Assembly: GCA_963844405.1 (NCBI GenBank)
Contig: CAWJNZ010000008.1
Span: forward strand, 248,001 to 312,000
Direction: 5' to 3'
Source of the DNA: DASSUW01 sp963844405
GTDB lineage: Bacteria; Actinomycetota; Thermoleophilia; Solirubrobacterales; Solirubrobacteraceae
DNA: 64,000 nucleotides
The position numbers and the translations under genes were made by a program. The notes beneath the pieces were generated by a model. That model did not search any database, was not told where the DNA came from, and was given only the letters and a program-made list of their open reading frames with translations. This document shows positions 17,632 to 25,778 of the stretch, one piece after another (within the stretch, counting starts at the first letter, position 1; each line of letters begins with the position of its first letter).

Positions 17632-17970
17632 GCTCGGCGGCCCCCCGAAGCCGATCTCGTTGCCCTCGGCGTCGCGGTAGATCGCCTTGCGGACCCCGTT
17701 CGAGTAGGTCTCGCGCTCGGTCGGGGTGATCCCCCGGGATGCGATCTCGGCGACGACCCGGTCGAGGTCGTCCACGAAGATCGTGTGGAGCGCGTGGCCG
17801 GCGCGCGCCGCATCCTCCACGATGAAGATCCAGCGCCCCTCGCCCAGCTCCCAGACGGCCTCGGTCTCGTGCGCGAGGAAGCTCGGCTCGGAGCCGAGCA
17901 GGCGCTCGTACCAGGGTCTCGCCGCCGCGTAGTCGCTGACGCAGATGCCGGCGAAGAGCTCGGACGCCAC
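17623..17970 (-). CDS. VOC (glyoxalase/bleomycin-resistance fold) family protein
   Basis: 115 aa, one VOC domain. FAGICVSDYAAARPWYERLLG begins the first beta-alpha-beta-beta-beta module and AIYRDAEGNEIGFGG ends the second. A catalytic or binding role on a small molecule is expected but the substrate is unknown. A GTG start is used because the open frame upstream is the peptidase gene in another frame; it sits 5 bases after that gene's stop, so the two are likely cotranscribed. Confidence 0.82.
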   Translation of the reverse strand: MASELFAGICVSDYAAARPWYERLLGSEPSFLAHETEAVWELGEGRWIFIVEDAARAGHALHTIFVDDLDRVVAEIASRGITPTERETYSNGVRKAIYRDAEGNEIGFGGPPSSA

Positions 17971-17975
17971 GAGCC

Positions 17976-18833
17976 TCAGAGCTCGTCGGGCGAGAACGTG
18001 TCGCAGGCGGCGGGCTGGCCGCTCTCGCGTCCGGTGTTGAACCAGCGGGCGCGCTGCTCCGACGTGCCGTGGGTGAACGAGTCCGGGTCGACGGAGCCGC
18101 GCGCGCGGCTCTGGAGGCGGTCGTCGCCCACCGCCTCCGACGCGGCGATCGCCTCCTCGATGTCGCCGGGATCCAGCTGGTCGTACACCGTGCGCGCCCA
18201 CACGCCCCCGTAGCAGTCGGCCTGCAGCTCGAGACGGACCGAGAGCGGATTCGCCTCGTCGGGCGACTCGCGCTGGAGGTTGCGCACCTCGTCGCTCGTG
18301 CCGAGCTCGCGCTGGATGTGGTGACCGAGCTCGTGGGCGATCACGTAGGCCCACGCGAAGTCGCCGCCCGCGCCGAGCTGGCGCTCCATGTCGCGGTAGA
18401 AGGAGAGGTCGAGGTAGACGCGGCCGTCGCCGGGGCAGTAGAACGGCCCGACGGCCGAGCTGGCCGAGCCGCAGCCCGTCCGCACGGCGCTGCGGAAGAG
18501 GACGAGCTTTGCGCGCCGGTACCGGTGGCCCTGCTCGGCGAAGGTCCGCGCCCACATGTCCTGCGCGTCGAGGAACACGTACTTGCTGAAGTCGGCGAGG
18601 TCGCGATCCGGGTCCTGGGACGGCGGGATGTCCTCGTCGGCGGGCGCCGTCGTGCCGTCCTCGAAGCCCGGCGGGACGCTGAACGCGCTGCCGCCGCCGA
18701 GCAGCTGGACGGCGAGGAAGACGAGCACTCCGACCAGGCCCAGACCGCCGGGAACGGCCACGGCCGGGCCGGCGCGACGACCGCGCTGGTCGATGACATC
18801 AGGGCTGTTGCCGGAGCGTCTCTGCCATTTCAC
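17976..18833 (-). CDS. YpfJ-type neutral zinc metallopeptidase, membrane anchored
   Basis: 285 aa. One hydrophobic segment (~residues 23-45) follows a basic N-terminus, placing the catalytic part outside. The zinc motif HELGHHIQ and the downstream ELQADCYGGVWA (Glu ligand) match the neutral zinc metallopeptidase family. Two Cys pairs may form disulfides (TGCGSASSAVGPFYC). Its substrate is unknown. The GTG start sits six bases after a TAGTCC box, consistent with a leaderless message. Confidence 0.87.
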   Translation of the reverse strand: MKWQRRSGNSPDVIDQRGRRAGPAVAVPGGLGLVGVLVFLAVQLLGGGSAFSVPPGFEDGTTAPADEDIPPSQDPDRDLADFSKYVFLDAQDMWARTFAEQGHRYRRAKLVLFRSAVRTGCGSASSAVGPFYCPGDGRVYLDLSFYRDMERQLGAGGDFAWAYVIAHELGHHIQRELGTSDEVRNLQRESPDEANPLSVRLELQADCYGGVWARTVYDQLDPGDIEEAIAASEAVGDDRLQSRARGSVDPDSFTHGTSEQRARWFNTGRESGQPAACDTFSPDEL

Positions 18834-18839
18834 AGGGCG

Positions 18840-18845
18840 GGACTA
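18840..18845 (-). promoter_or_regulatory. -10-like TAGTCC box for the zinc metallopeptidase gene
   Basis: Read on the minus strand, TAGTCC ends 6 bases before the GTG at 18833, the spacing expected if transcription starts at the start codon. Only 20 bases separate this gene from the helicase stop, so the promoter lies at the end of the helicase gene. Confidence 0.35.
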
Positions 18846-18853
18846 CCCGGAAA

Positions 18854-21688
18854 TCAGGCGGCTTCGTCGCCCGCCGAACGCTCGGTCGCCTCGCGGACGG
18901 CCGCCCGGACCCGCTCGCTGGCCGCCTCGAGCAGGTTCGGCTCGGGCGCCTTCTTGGCCCGCTTGGCGCGCGGCTTCTTGGGCGGCGCGACCCCTTCGGG
19001 CAGCTCGGGCGCCCGCTTGGCGCGCGGCTTGGGTTTCGCCTTGGCCTTGGCCTTCGCCCGCTTGGCCGGCTTCGCCGGCACCTCGGGCGCGGCGACGACC
19101 GATTCGGGGGGCGCGGCGGACGGATCGGAAGCGGCGACCGGCTCGGGGGCCGGCTTCGCGCGCTTCGTCCGCGGCTTGGCCTTCGCCTTCGCCTTGGCCT
19201 TCGCCCGCTTGGCGGGCCTGGCCGGCCTCTTCGGCGGCGGCGCCTCCTCCTCCGCCTCGTCGATCGCGACCACGGCCTCCTCCGCCGCCGCCGCGACCTC
19301 CGGCGCCACGGCCTCGCCCGGCTGCTTCTTGCGCCGCCGGCGCTTGGACTTGCCGCGGCCCTTCGGGAAGTTGCGCAGCAGCTCGCGGGCCAGCGCCGCC
19401 GGCTTGCGCGACATCCGCGTGCGCGCGCCGTTGATCACCTCGCCGGCCTCCGCGGTGTGCGGGAGCGCCGCCGCGAGCAGCGCCGCGGCCAGCCGCCGGT
19501 CCTGCTGCCGCGCCGCGTGCACCAATCGGCGGGCGTTGCGCGCGTGCGCGCCGCCCGACGAGTTGACGAGCAGCCCGAGCAGCCGCTTGGTCTCCGGCCA
19601 GCGCTGGACGGCGTACTCCTCGTGGACGTCGCGCGTCATGTTCGCGCAGCGCCAGATCCAGTTGTTGGCCTGGTCGCGGCGGCCGATCTTCTTCTCGGCC
19701 AGCGCCTGCAGGACGACCTTGACGCCCTCGCGCTTGTCGTCGCGCGGCCACGTCTCGACGAAGTCCAGCGCCCGGTCGAACGCCTCGGCGTCCTTCCCGG
19801 AGGCGATCTCCTGCAGCGCCTTCAGCCGCAGCTGCGGGTTCTTGTTGCGCTCGACCGCGGTCGTCAGGAACGTGCGCTTGAGCTCGCCGCCCTGGTCGAA
19901 GTGCAGCATCGCCCGCGCGCGCCGCCAGCCGTTGGGCGCCACCCGCGCGCCGGCCAGCGCCGCCCACTGGACCTGCTCGCCGTAGTCGAGGTGCTCGACG
20001 GCGATCCGCCACAGCTCGCGCTCGAAGACCTCGATCCGGCGGTTCTCGTCTGCGGTCACCGGGAGCACGCGGCGCTCGACCCGCAGCCGGCGGCCACGGC
20101 CGCGCCGCACCGGGCCGACGACGATCGCGCCCCCGCGGTAGACGTCGCGGTCGAGCAGCGAATGGAGCGTGACCACGGGGTCGTCGTGCTTGGTCGCCGG
20201 ATGCACGAAGTCGACGACGATGCCCGCCTCCTTGCCCGGCTGCCGGCGCGTGACGCGGCCGACGCGCTGCTGGTAGATGCGCCGGGAGGCGGTCGGCGCG
20301 AGGTGCATGCAGACCGTCGCCCGCGGCGAGTTCCAGCCCTCGGCGAGCAGCTGCGCGTTGACCAGCACGTCGATCGCGCCGCTCTCGTAGCGAGCCAGGA
20401 TGGTGGCCAGCTCGCGCTTCGGCGTCTCGCCGGAGACGGCCTGCGCCTTCAGCCCGAGGTCGCGGAACGCCTGGGCGACGTTGTAGGCGTGCCGCACGCC
20501 CGCGGCATAGACGACCCCCGGCACGCCGCTGAAGCGCGTCTTGTAGAGGTCGGCGATGGCCAGGTTGAACGGCAGCTGGTCCAGCAGCTCGGCCAGCATC
20601 TCCTGGTCGAACTCGGTGTCCACTTCGCCGCGCCGCAGCGGCACCTTGGCGATCGTCCGCACGCCCGGCCCCGGCGGGATGCGCACGCACCGCAAGGGAG
20701 AGATGACGCCGCGCCGCGCGGCCTGCGCGAGGTCGAAGCGCGAGGTCTGGGTCGGGAAGAGGTCGGTGACGTGGCGGGCGATCAGCGCGCCCGTCGCCGT
20801 CATGCCGATGAAGATCGGGCCCGCCCACTGGCGGATCGACGTCGACGTCTTCTCGCCGAGCGCCGTGTGCGCCTCGTCGCAGATGACGATCGTGTAGGCG
20901 TCGGAGATCTTGCCGGCGTTGCGGACGAACCACTGGTAGGTCTCGACCGTCACCGGGCCGTCGGCGCGGTCCTGGCCCTTGAGCAGCGCCGGGGAGATCC
21001 GCTTGGCGTAGCCGCGGTCGCGCAGCTCGCCGTGGAACTGGTCGACGAGGTTGCGGCGATGGGTCAGGATGAGAACACCGCCGGTGCGCGAGCCCTCGAC
21101 GAACCCGAGCGCGGCGACCGTCTTGCCGGCGCCGGTGGCGTGCTCGAACCAGAAGCGCTTGCCGGCGTGCGGGTCCTCGGGCGCCTCGGGGAGCTGCCCA
21201 TCGTCGTCGCTCGGCAGCTCGTCCCAGTCCTGCGGCTCCTCCGGCTCGTCCTCGTCCTCGAGCTCCTCCTCGCCCGGGATGCCGGACGGCGCGAGCACGA
21301 CCTCCGCGTCGGCGACGGCGCCGTTGCCGCTGCCGTTGCGCTGCGCCTCGGCGTACAGCGCCGTCAGCGTGCCCGACAGGGCGTCGACCTGGTGGGCCGA
21401 CAGCACGGTCCCGTCGACCAGCGCCGGCTCGTCCTGGCTCAGCAGGCGCTCGAGCCCCAGGAGCAGCGAGAACTGCCGCCGCCACGCGACCGACGGCACC
21501 TCCGCGCCCGCCTCGAGCTCGGCCATCGCCGCGTCGAACGCCCGCCGGTGCGGGGTCCCGGGGACGAGCACGGCGGCGGCGTCCTCGCCCTCGGCGAGGA
21601 ACGGCTCGCGGGTGAACTTCGACGCCCGCTCGATGTCGTCAGGTGAAGGAAGCGTGACCGGAGTGGCCACTGGCGTGGTCTCAGCCAT
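18854..21688 (-). CDS. SF2 DEAD/DEAH-box helicase with a basic, histone H1-like C-terminal tail
   Basis: 944 aa. Helicase core at residues ~175-540: Walker A HATGAGKTVAAL, motif II ICDEAHTAL, motif III GMTATGA, and motif VI QQRVGRVTRR. An acidic linker (EEELEDEDEPEEPQD) precedes the core. Residues ~560-770 form a helical region of unknown function. The last ~170 residues are Lys/Ala/Pro-rich repeats of the KRAKAKAKAKAKPRTKRAKP type, like eukaryotic H1 or actinobacterial nucleoid proteins, and should bind DNA nonspecifically. The ATG 21688 start has no strong ribosome site. The function (repair, restriction-like or RNA) is unknown. Confidence 0.8.
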   Translation of the reverse strand: MAETTPVATPVTLPSPDDIERASKFTREPFLAEGEDAAAVLVPGTPHRRAFDAAMAELEAGAEVPSVAWRRQFSLLLGLERLLSQDEPALVDGTVLSAHQVDALSGTLTALYAEAQRNGSGNGAVADAEVVLAPSGIPGEEELEDEDEPEEPQDWDELPSDDDGQLPEAPEDPHAGKRFWFEHATGAGKTVAALGFVEGSRTGGVLILTHRRNLVDQFHGELRDRGYAKRISPALLKGQDRADGPVTVETYQWFVRNAGKISDAYTIVICDEAHTALGEKTSTSIRQWAGPIFIGMTATGALIARHVTDLFPTQTSRFDLAQAARRGVISPLRCVRIPPGPGVRTIAKVPLRRGEVDTEFDQEMLAELLDQLPFNLAIADLYKTRFSGVPGVVYAAGVRHAYNVAQAFRDLGLKAQAVSGETPKRELATILARYESGAIDVLVNAQLLAEGWNSPRATVCMHLAPTASRRIYQQRVGRVTRRQPGKEAGIVVDFVHPATKHDDPVVTLHSLLDRDVYRGGAIVVGPVRRGRGRRLRVERRVLPVTADENRRIEVFERELWRIAVEHLDYGEQVQWAALAGARVAPNGWRRARAMLHFDQGGELKRTFLTTAVERNKNPQLRLKALQEIASGKDAEAFDRALDFVETWPRDDKREGVKVVLQALAEKKIGRRDQANNWIWRCANMTRDVHEEYAVQRWPETKRLLGLLVNSSGGAHARNARRLVHAARQQDRRLAAALLAAALPHTAEAGEVINGARTRMSRKPAALARELLRNFPKGRGKSKRRRRKKQPGEAVAPEVAAAAEEAVVAIDEAEEEAPPPKRPARPAKRAKAKAKAKAKPRTKRAKPAPEPVAASDPSAAPPESVVAAPEVPAKPAKRAKAKAKAKPKPRAKRAPELPEGVAPPKKPRAKRAKKAPEPNLLEAASERVRAAVREATERSAGDEAA

Positions 21689-21710
21689 GTGCGGCGTGCA
21701 TTCGGGGTAA

Positions 21711-21736
21711 AGACCGCGGTCCGGTGAGCGCGGTCT
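21711..21736. promoter_or_regulatory. Inverted repeat upstream of the helicase gene
   Basis: AGACCGCG and CGCGGTCT form perfect 8-base arms around a 10-base centre, 22 bases before the helicase start. A minus-strand TTTACC that could be a -10 box touches the arm, so the dyad could be an operator. No regulator is assigned. The rest of the 218-base gap (21689-21906) holds the 40-base repeat described separately. Confidence 0.4.
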
Positions 21737-21841
21737 AGCGTGCGGCGGGGATCTCGGGGCTCGGAGGTACCGTGGCGCTGCCAGACGGCCCTCGAAGCGG
21801 TCGTCCCTGCGAGGCGGTACCTATTACAGCAGAAACAACCT

Positions 21842-21881
21842 AAGGCGCTCGCGCGAGCTTGCGAGTGCGAGTAAGCCGCAT
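21842..21881 (+). repeat. Copy 1 of a 40-base intergenic element with a conserved hairpin
   Basis: 37 of 40 bases match 35300-35339. A 7-base stem CTCGCGC / GTGCGAG (one G-T pair) encloses the loop GAGCTTGCGA. Compared with copy 2 all three differences fall in the stem and keep it paired. It lies 25 bases before the start of the TlpA-like gene on the same strand, so it is either a 5' leader structure or a promoter-operator dyad. Confidence 0.65.
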
Positions 21882-21906
21882 ACGGTTTCTGCCAGTCTGG
21901 AAAGTC

Positions 21907-22476
21907 ATGCGCCGCGTTCTCTACCTGCTCGCCGCCGTCGCCCTCGTGGCCGTCGTCGTCATCGGCGTCGGCCAGGCGGGCCGCGAGGACGGCGGGGAGG
22001 CGGCGCAGACCTTCGACCTCGAGCAGGCGAAGCAGCAGCTCGCCGGAGCTCCCCCGCCGCTCGCCGCGCTGTACGCCGACGCCAGCACGATCCGCGACAG
22101 CGGCTTCGAGGCGCAGCTCGAGGACCTGAAGGGCCACCCGGTCGTCATCAACAAGTGGGCGTCGTGGTGCCGCCCGTGCCGGGCCGAGTTCCCGATCTTC
22201 CAGCAGGTGGCGACCGAGCGCGGCAAGGAGGTCGCCTTCCTCGGCGTCAACGCCGCCGACAAGCGGCCCGCCGCCGAGGAGTTCCTGCGCGAGCGCCCGC
22301 TCCCCTACCCGAGCTTCGAGGATCCCGACGAGGACATCGCGCGCGACTTGAAGGTCTCCAAGTACTTCCCGATGACCGTGTTCGTCGACGAGCAGGGGAA
22401 GACCGCCTTCACGAAGGCCGGCGAGTACGCCTCCAAGGCCGAGCTCGAAGCCGACATCGACAAGTACCTCGGGTGA
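21907..22476 (+). CDS. TlpA/ResA/CcmG-like membrane-anchored thioredoxin
   Basis: 189 aa. An N-terminal hydrophobic helix (~residues 4-22) anchors it with the thioredoxin domain outside. The active site is WASWCRPCRAEFP (~residue 83), typical of TlpA/CcmG reductants that keep apocytochrome c or other exported cysteines reduced. This fits the Ccm genes elsewhere in the window. ATG 21907 was preferred to a GTG at 21859 because it gives a standard signal anchor, and the upstream extension would read through the repeat element. The stop overlaps galT (GTGA). Confidence 0.86.
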   Translation: MRRVLYLLAAVALVAVVVIGVGQAGREDGGEAAQTFDLEQAKQQLAGAPPPLAALYADASTIRDSGFEAQLEDLKGHPVVINKWASWCRPCRAEFPIFQQVATERGKEVAFLGVNAADKRPAAEEFLRERPLPYPSFEDPDEDIARDLKVSKYFPMTVFVDEQGKTAFTKAGEYASKAELEADIDKYLG

Positions 22477-23453
22477 ACGAGCTCCGGGTCGACCCGCTCA
22501 CGGGCCTGCGGAGCATCATCGCGGCCGCCCGCGCCGACCGCCCCGGCGGCGGCTTCGAGATCGACCCCTGCCCGCCGATCGACCGCGAGCGCGACCCCTT
22601 CGCGCCCGGCCACGAGGACCGCACGCCGCCGGAGGTCTACGCCCTGCGCCCGAACGGCGGCGGCCCGGACACGCCGGGCTGGGTCGTCCGCGCCGTGCCC
22701 AACCTCTATCCCGCGCTCACCGACGACGCGCACGTGCCGCCCGCGGAGGCCGACCCCGACCTCTTCACCGCCCAGCCCGCCTCCGGCCGGCACGAGGTCA
22801 TCGTCAACGCGCCCGACGGCGTCAACTCGCTGGCCGAGCTGACCGCCGACCAGGTCGAGACGGCGATGGAGGCCTGGCGGGAGCGCATGCGCGCCCACGC
22901 CGACGCCGCCTGCCGGCACCTGATCGTCAACGAGCGCCGCGAGGCCGGCGCGTCGCTCCCCCACACCCACGCCCAGCTCTACGCGCTGCCCTTCGTGCCG
23001 GCCGCCATCGCCCGCGAGCGCGAGCGCTTCACCGCCTACGCCACCCGCACGATGGGCGGCAACCTGCTGGCCGACGTCGTGCAGGAGGAGGTCCGCCGGC
23101 GCGAGCGGATCGTGGCGATCGACGACGAGGCCGTGGCGATGGCGCCGTACGCCTCGCGCGTCCCGTTCCAGCTCATGATCGCCCCGCGCCGGCCGCGCGC
23201 GCGGTTCGAGGACGACGGCCCGCTCGGCGCGAGGCTCCTGCACGACGTGCTCTCCCGCCTCGCCGCCCGCCTCGGCGCCAGCCCGCCGCTCAACCTGTGG
23301 GTCCGCACGGCGCCGTCGGGCGCCGAGCACTTCTGCTGGCGGATCGACATCCTGCCGCGCCTGACCCATCTGGCCGGGCTCGAGCTCGGCAGCGGCGTCA
23401 ACCTCTGCATCACCGCGCCGGAGCACGCGGCGGCGGAGCTACGAGGGACTTGA
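22473..23453 (+). CDS. galT: Galactose-1-phosphate uridylyltransferase family protein
   Basis: 326 aa. HLIVNERREAGASLPHTHAQLYALP carries the HxHxQ nucleotidyl-transfer site (His-Thr-His-Ala-Gln). VPNLYPAL and the C-terminal LNLWVRTAP...FCWRIDILPRLT are family blocks. It would swap UMP between UDP-glucose and galactose-1-phosphate, though related proteins act as ADP/UDP-hexose phosphorylases. The GTG start overlaps the TlpA-like stop. No galK or galE is nearby, which leaves the substrate open. Confidence 0.83.
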   Translation: MNELRVDPLTGLRSIIAAARADRPGGGFEIDPCPPIDRERDPFAPGHEDRTPPEVYALRPNGGGPDTPGWVVRAVPNLYPALTDDAHVPPAEADPDLFTAQPASGRHEVIVNAPDGVNSLAELTADQVETAMEAWRERMRAHADAACRHLIVNERREAGASLPHTHAQLYALPFVPAAIARERERFTAYATRTMGGNLLADVVQEEVRRRERIVAIDDEAVAMAPYASRVPFQLMIAPRRPRARFEDDGPLGARLLHDVLSRLAARLGASPPLNLWVRTAPSGAEHFCWRIDILPRLTHLAGLELGSGVNLCITAPEHAAAELRGT

Positions 23454-23484
23454 GCCGCGGGGGCTAGAAGCCGACAAGAAGAGG

Positions 23485-25731
23485 GTGACCCCGAGCCACA
23501 GCCGCAGTGCTGCCGCCCTCGGCGCCTTGACGGCGCTGGCCGGCCTGCTGCTCGTGCTCGGCGTCGGGCCGCTCGCCGGCGCGCCCGCGCCGCTGTCCGC
23601 CTGGCTCGTGCTCACGGGCCTCGCGATCCTCTGGCTCGGCGTCGACGCCGGCCGCCGCGAGCGCCGAGAGGGCGCCGCCCTGGCGGCGCGCGACCGCGCC
23701 GAGTCCGCGCGCCGCGCCGCCGACGCTCGCTCGCGCGAGCTCGCCCACCACACCGGCGACGTGCTGGCCACCTTCGGCCCCGACGGCGCCGTGCGCGAGG
23801 TCTCCGACGGCTCCCGCGAGCTGCTCGACCTCGCGCCGGGCTCGCTGGTCGGCAAGCGCGGCACCGAGCTCGTGCACCCCGGCGACGCCGCCAACACGGT
23901 CGACGCGATGCGCCGGCTGGCCGCCGGCGAGGACGAGGTCTCGCTCACCGTCCGCCTCCATCGCGCCGACGGCGGCTATCGCTGGGCGGAGACGCACCTG
24001 CTCGCCGCCCGCGAGGGCGACCGCCTCGCCGAGGTCCACGCCACGGTCCGCGACATCCACGCGCAGACCGAGGCCGAGCGCGCGCAGGCCGAGGCCGAGG
24101 CGCGCTTCCGCACCGCCTTCGAGGAGGCGCCGATCGGCATGGCCATCGCCACCGCCGACGGCCGCTTCCTGCAGGTCAACCGCGCCCTGTGCGCGTTCAC
24201 CGGGCGCACGCCGGAGGAGCTCGAGGGCACCGAGATCGCCCGCCTGCTCCACCCCGACGAGCGGGCCGAGGCGCGCCTGGAGCGCGGCGAGCACCGCTTC
24301 ATGCACGCCGCCGGGTCGATCGTGTGGGGCGCCGTCAACGCCACCCGCGTGCGCGACGAGCACGTACTGCTCCAGGTGCAGGACGTCACCGAGCGCCGGC
24401 GCTACGAGGCCGAGCTGCGCTACCTCGCCGACCGCGACCCGCTCACCGGCCTCCTCAACCGCCGCGCCTTCACGCGCGAGCTGGAGTCCCACCTCGACCA
24501 CGTCCGCCGCTACGGCCCGGGCGGCGCCGCCCTCGTGCTCGACCTCGACCACTTCAAGAACATCAACGACACGCTGGGCCACGGCATGGGCGACGAGCTG
24601 ATCGTCACGCTCGCCACCGCACTGCGCGACCGGCTCGGCGAGCGCGTGGCGATCGGCCGGCTCGGCGGCGACGAGCTGGCGATCCTGGTGCCGGACGGCG
24701 ACGGCGAGGAGGCCGCAGCCGAGGTGCTGGAGGTCGTCCGCGCGCAGCGCGTCTCGAGCCCGTCCGGCCGCCTCCGGTCGGTCAGCGCCAGCGTCGGCAT
24801 CGCCGGCTTCGACGAAGCCGACCTCGACGCCGACGCCGTGCTCGCCAACGCCGACCTCGCCATGTACGAGGCCAAGGACGGCGGCCGCGACCGCGCCGTC
24901 GCCTACCGCCGGGTCAACCGCGGCTCGGCGCACGGCCGCGTCTCGTGGCCCGACGTCATCCGCGACGGGCTCGACGAGGAGCGCTTCGTCCTCCAGGCGC
25001 AGCCGATCATGGACCTCGCCACCGGCGACACCGGCCAGTTCGAGCTCCTGCTCCGCCTGCGCGACCCGCTCGGCGAGCTGATCTCGCCCGCCGCCTTCCT
25101 GCCCGCCGCCGAGCGCTATGACCTGATGGGCGCCATCGACCGCTGGGTCGTCAAGCGCTCGATCGCCATGCTGGCCGAGGAGAAGCGCCGCGGCCGCAGG
25201 CTGACCTTCGAGGTCAACATCTCCGGTCGCTCGGCCGGCGACGACGACCTGCTCGCGCTGATCGAGGGCGAGCTGCGGGCCAACGAGGTCGACCCGGCGC
25301 AGATCATCTTCGAGATCACCGAGACGACCGCGGTGGCCGACATCCCGCGCGCGCAGGAGTTCGCGCACCGGCTCGCCGCGCTCGGCTGCCGCTTCGCGCT
25401 CGACGACTTCGGCGCGGCCTTCGCCTCCTTCTACTACCTCAAGCACCTGCCGTTCGACTATCTGAAGATCGACGGCGAGTTCGTGCGCGGCTGCGTCACC
25501 GACCGCACCGACCAGCTCGTCATCAAGGCCGTCGTCGACATCGCGCGCGGCCTCGGCAAGCGCACAGTCGCGGAGATGGTCGGCGACGAGGAGACGCTCA
25601 ACCTCGTGCGCGACCTCGGCGTCGACTACGTCCAGGGCTTCCACATCGGCAAGCCCGCCCCGCTCGCCCTCTGGCTGGTCGAGCGCAAGCCGGCCGACCG
25701 CCACGGGCGGCCGCTAGCTTCCGCGCGGTGA
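23485..25731 (+). CDS. PAS-PAS-GGDEF-EAL cyclic-di-GMP signalling protein
   Basis: 748 aa. Two hydrophobic helices (~residues 8-55), a short coiled region, PAS 1 (~95-195), PAS 2 (~208-310), GGDEF domain (~315-480) and EAL domain (~495-740). The cyclase motif reads GGDEL at ~393-397 and the phosphodiesterase motif ELL at ~520-522 instead of EAL. The EAL metal and base residues appear kept: N in EVNISG, E in FEITE, LDDFG, LKIDG, VAEMVG and VQGF. So phosphodiesterase activity is likely and cyclase activity uncertain. The GTG start has GAGGG just upstream. Confidence 0.9.
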   Translation: MTPSHSRSAAALGALTALAGLLLVLGVGPLAGAPAPLSAWLVLTGLAILWLGVDAGRRERREGAALAARDRAESARRAADARSRELAHHTGDVLATFGPDGAVREVSDGSRELLDLAPGSLVGKRGTELVHPGDAANTVDAMRRLAAGEDEVSLTVRLHRADGGYRWAETHLLAAREGDRLAEVHATVRDIHAQTEAERAQAEAEARFRTAFEEAPIGMAIATADGRFLQVNRALCAFTGRTPEELEGTEIARLLHPDERAEARLERGEHRFMHAAGSIVWGAVNATRVRDEHVLLQVQDVTERRRYEAELRYLADRDPLTGLLNRRAFTRELESHLDHVRRYGPGGAALVLDLDHFKNINDTLGHGMGDELIVTLATALRDRLGERVAIGRLGGDELAILVPDGDGEEAAAEVLEVVRAQRVSSPSGRLRSVSASVGIAGFDEADLDADAVLANADLAMYEAKDGGRDRAVAYRRVNRGSAHGRVSWPDVIRDGLDEERFVLQAQPIMDLATGDTGQFELLLRLRDPLGELISPAAFLPAAERYDLMGAIDRWVVKRSIAMLAEEKRRGRRLTFEVNISGRSAGDDDLLALIEGELRANEVDPAQIIFEITETTAVADIPRAQEFAHRLAALGCRFALDDFGAAFASFYYLKHLPFDYLKIDGEFVRGCVTDRTDQLVIKAVVDIARGLGKRTVAEMVGDEETLNLVRDLGVDYVQGFHIGKPAPLALWLVERKPADRHGRPLASAR

Positions 25732-25778
25732 TGCCGGCCGCCCGCCACGGGCACCCCCTAAGCTCCGCGCGGTGATCT
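25699..25778 (+). repeat. Imperfect tandem duplication at the GGDEF/EAL 3' end
   Basis: About 38 bases at the end of the GGDEF/EAL gene recur directly after it with roughly eight differences. Both copies contain CCGCCACGGGC and CCGCGCGGTGAT. Copy A encodes the RHGRPLASAR end and stop. Copy B supplies the TAAGCT box and GTG start of the AEC carrier gene and could encode RHGHPLSSAR. Confidence 0.6.
25759..25764 (+). promoter_or_regulatory. -10-like TAAGCT box for the AEC carrier gene
   Basis: TAAGCT ends 7 bases before the GTG at 25772. The same TAAGCTCCGCGC string precedes mogA at about 9609, which suggests a shared promoter type. Confidence 0.4.

Noticed and set aside
19457..21646. 729-codon open frame antisense to the helicase
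   Set aside because: It mirrors the helicase codons in GC-rich DNA, is Arg/Leu/Val/Glu/His-rich with no domain, and lacks a ribosome site. The helicase frame has all SF2 motifs.
23464..25704. 746-codon frame antisense to the GGDEF/EAL gene
   Set aside because: Low-complexity shadow of a strongly supported gene on the plus strand.
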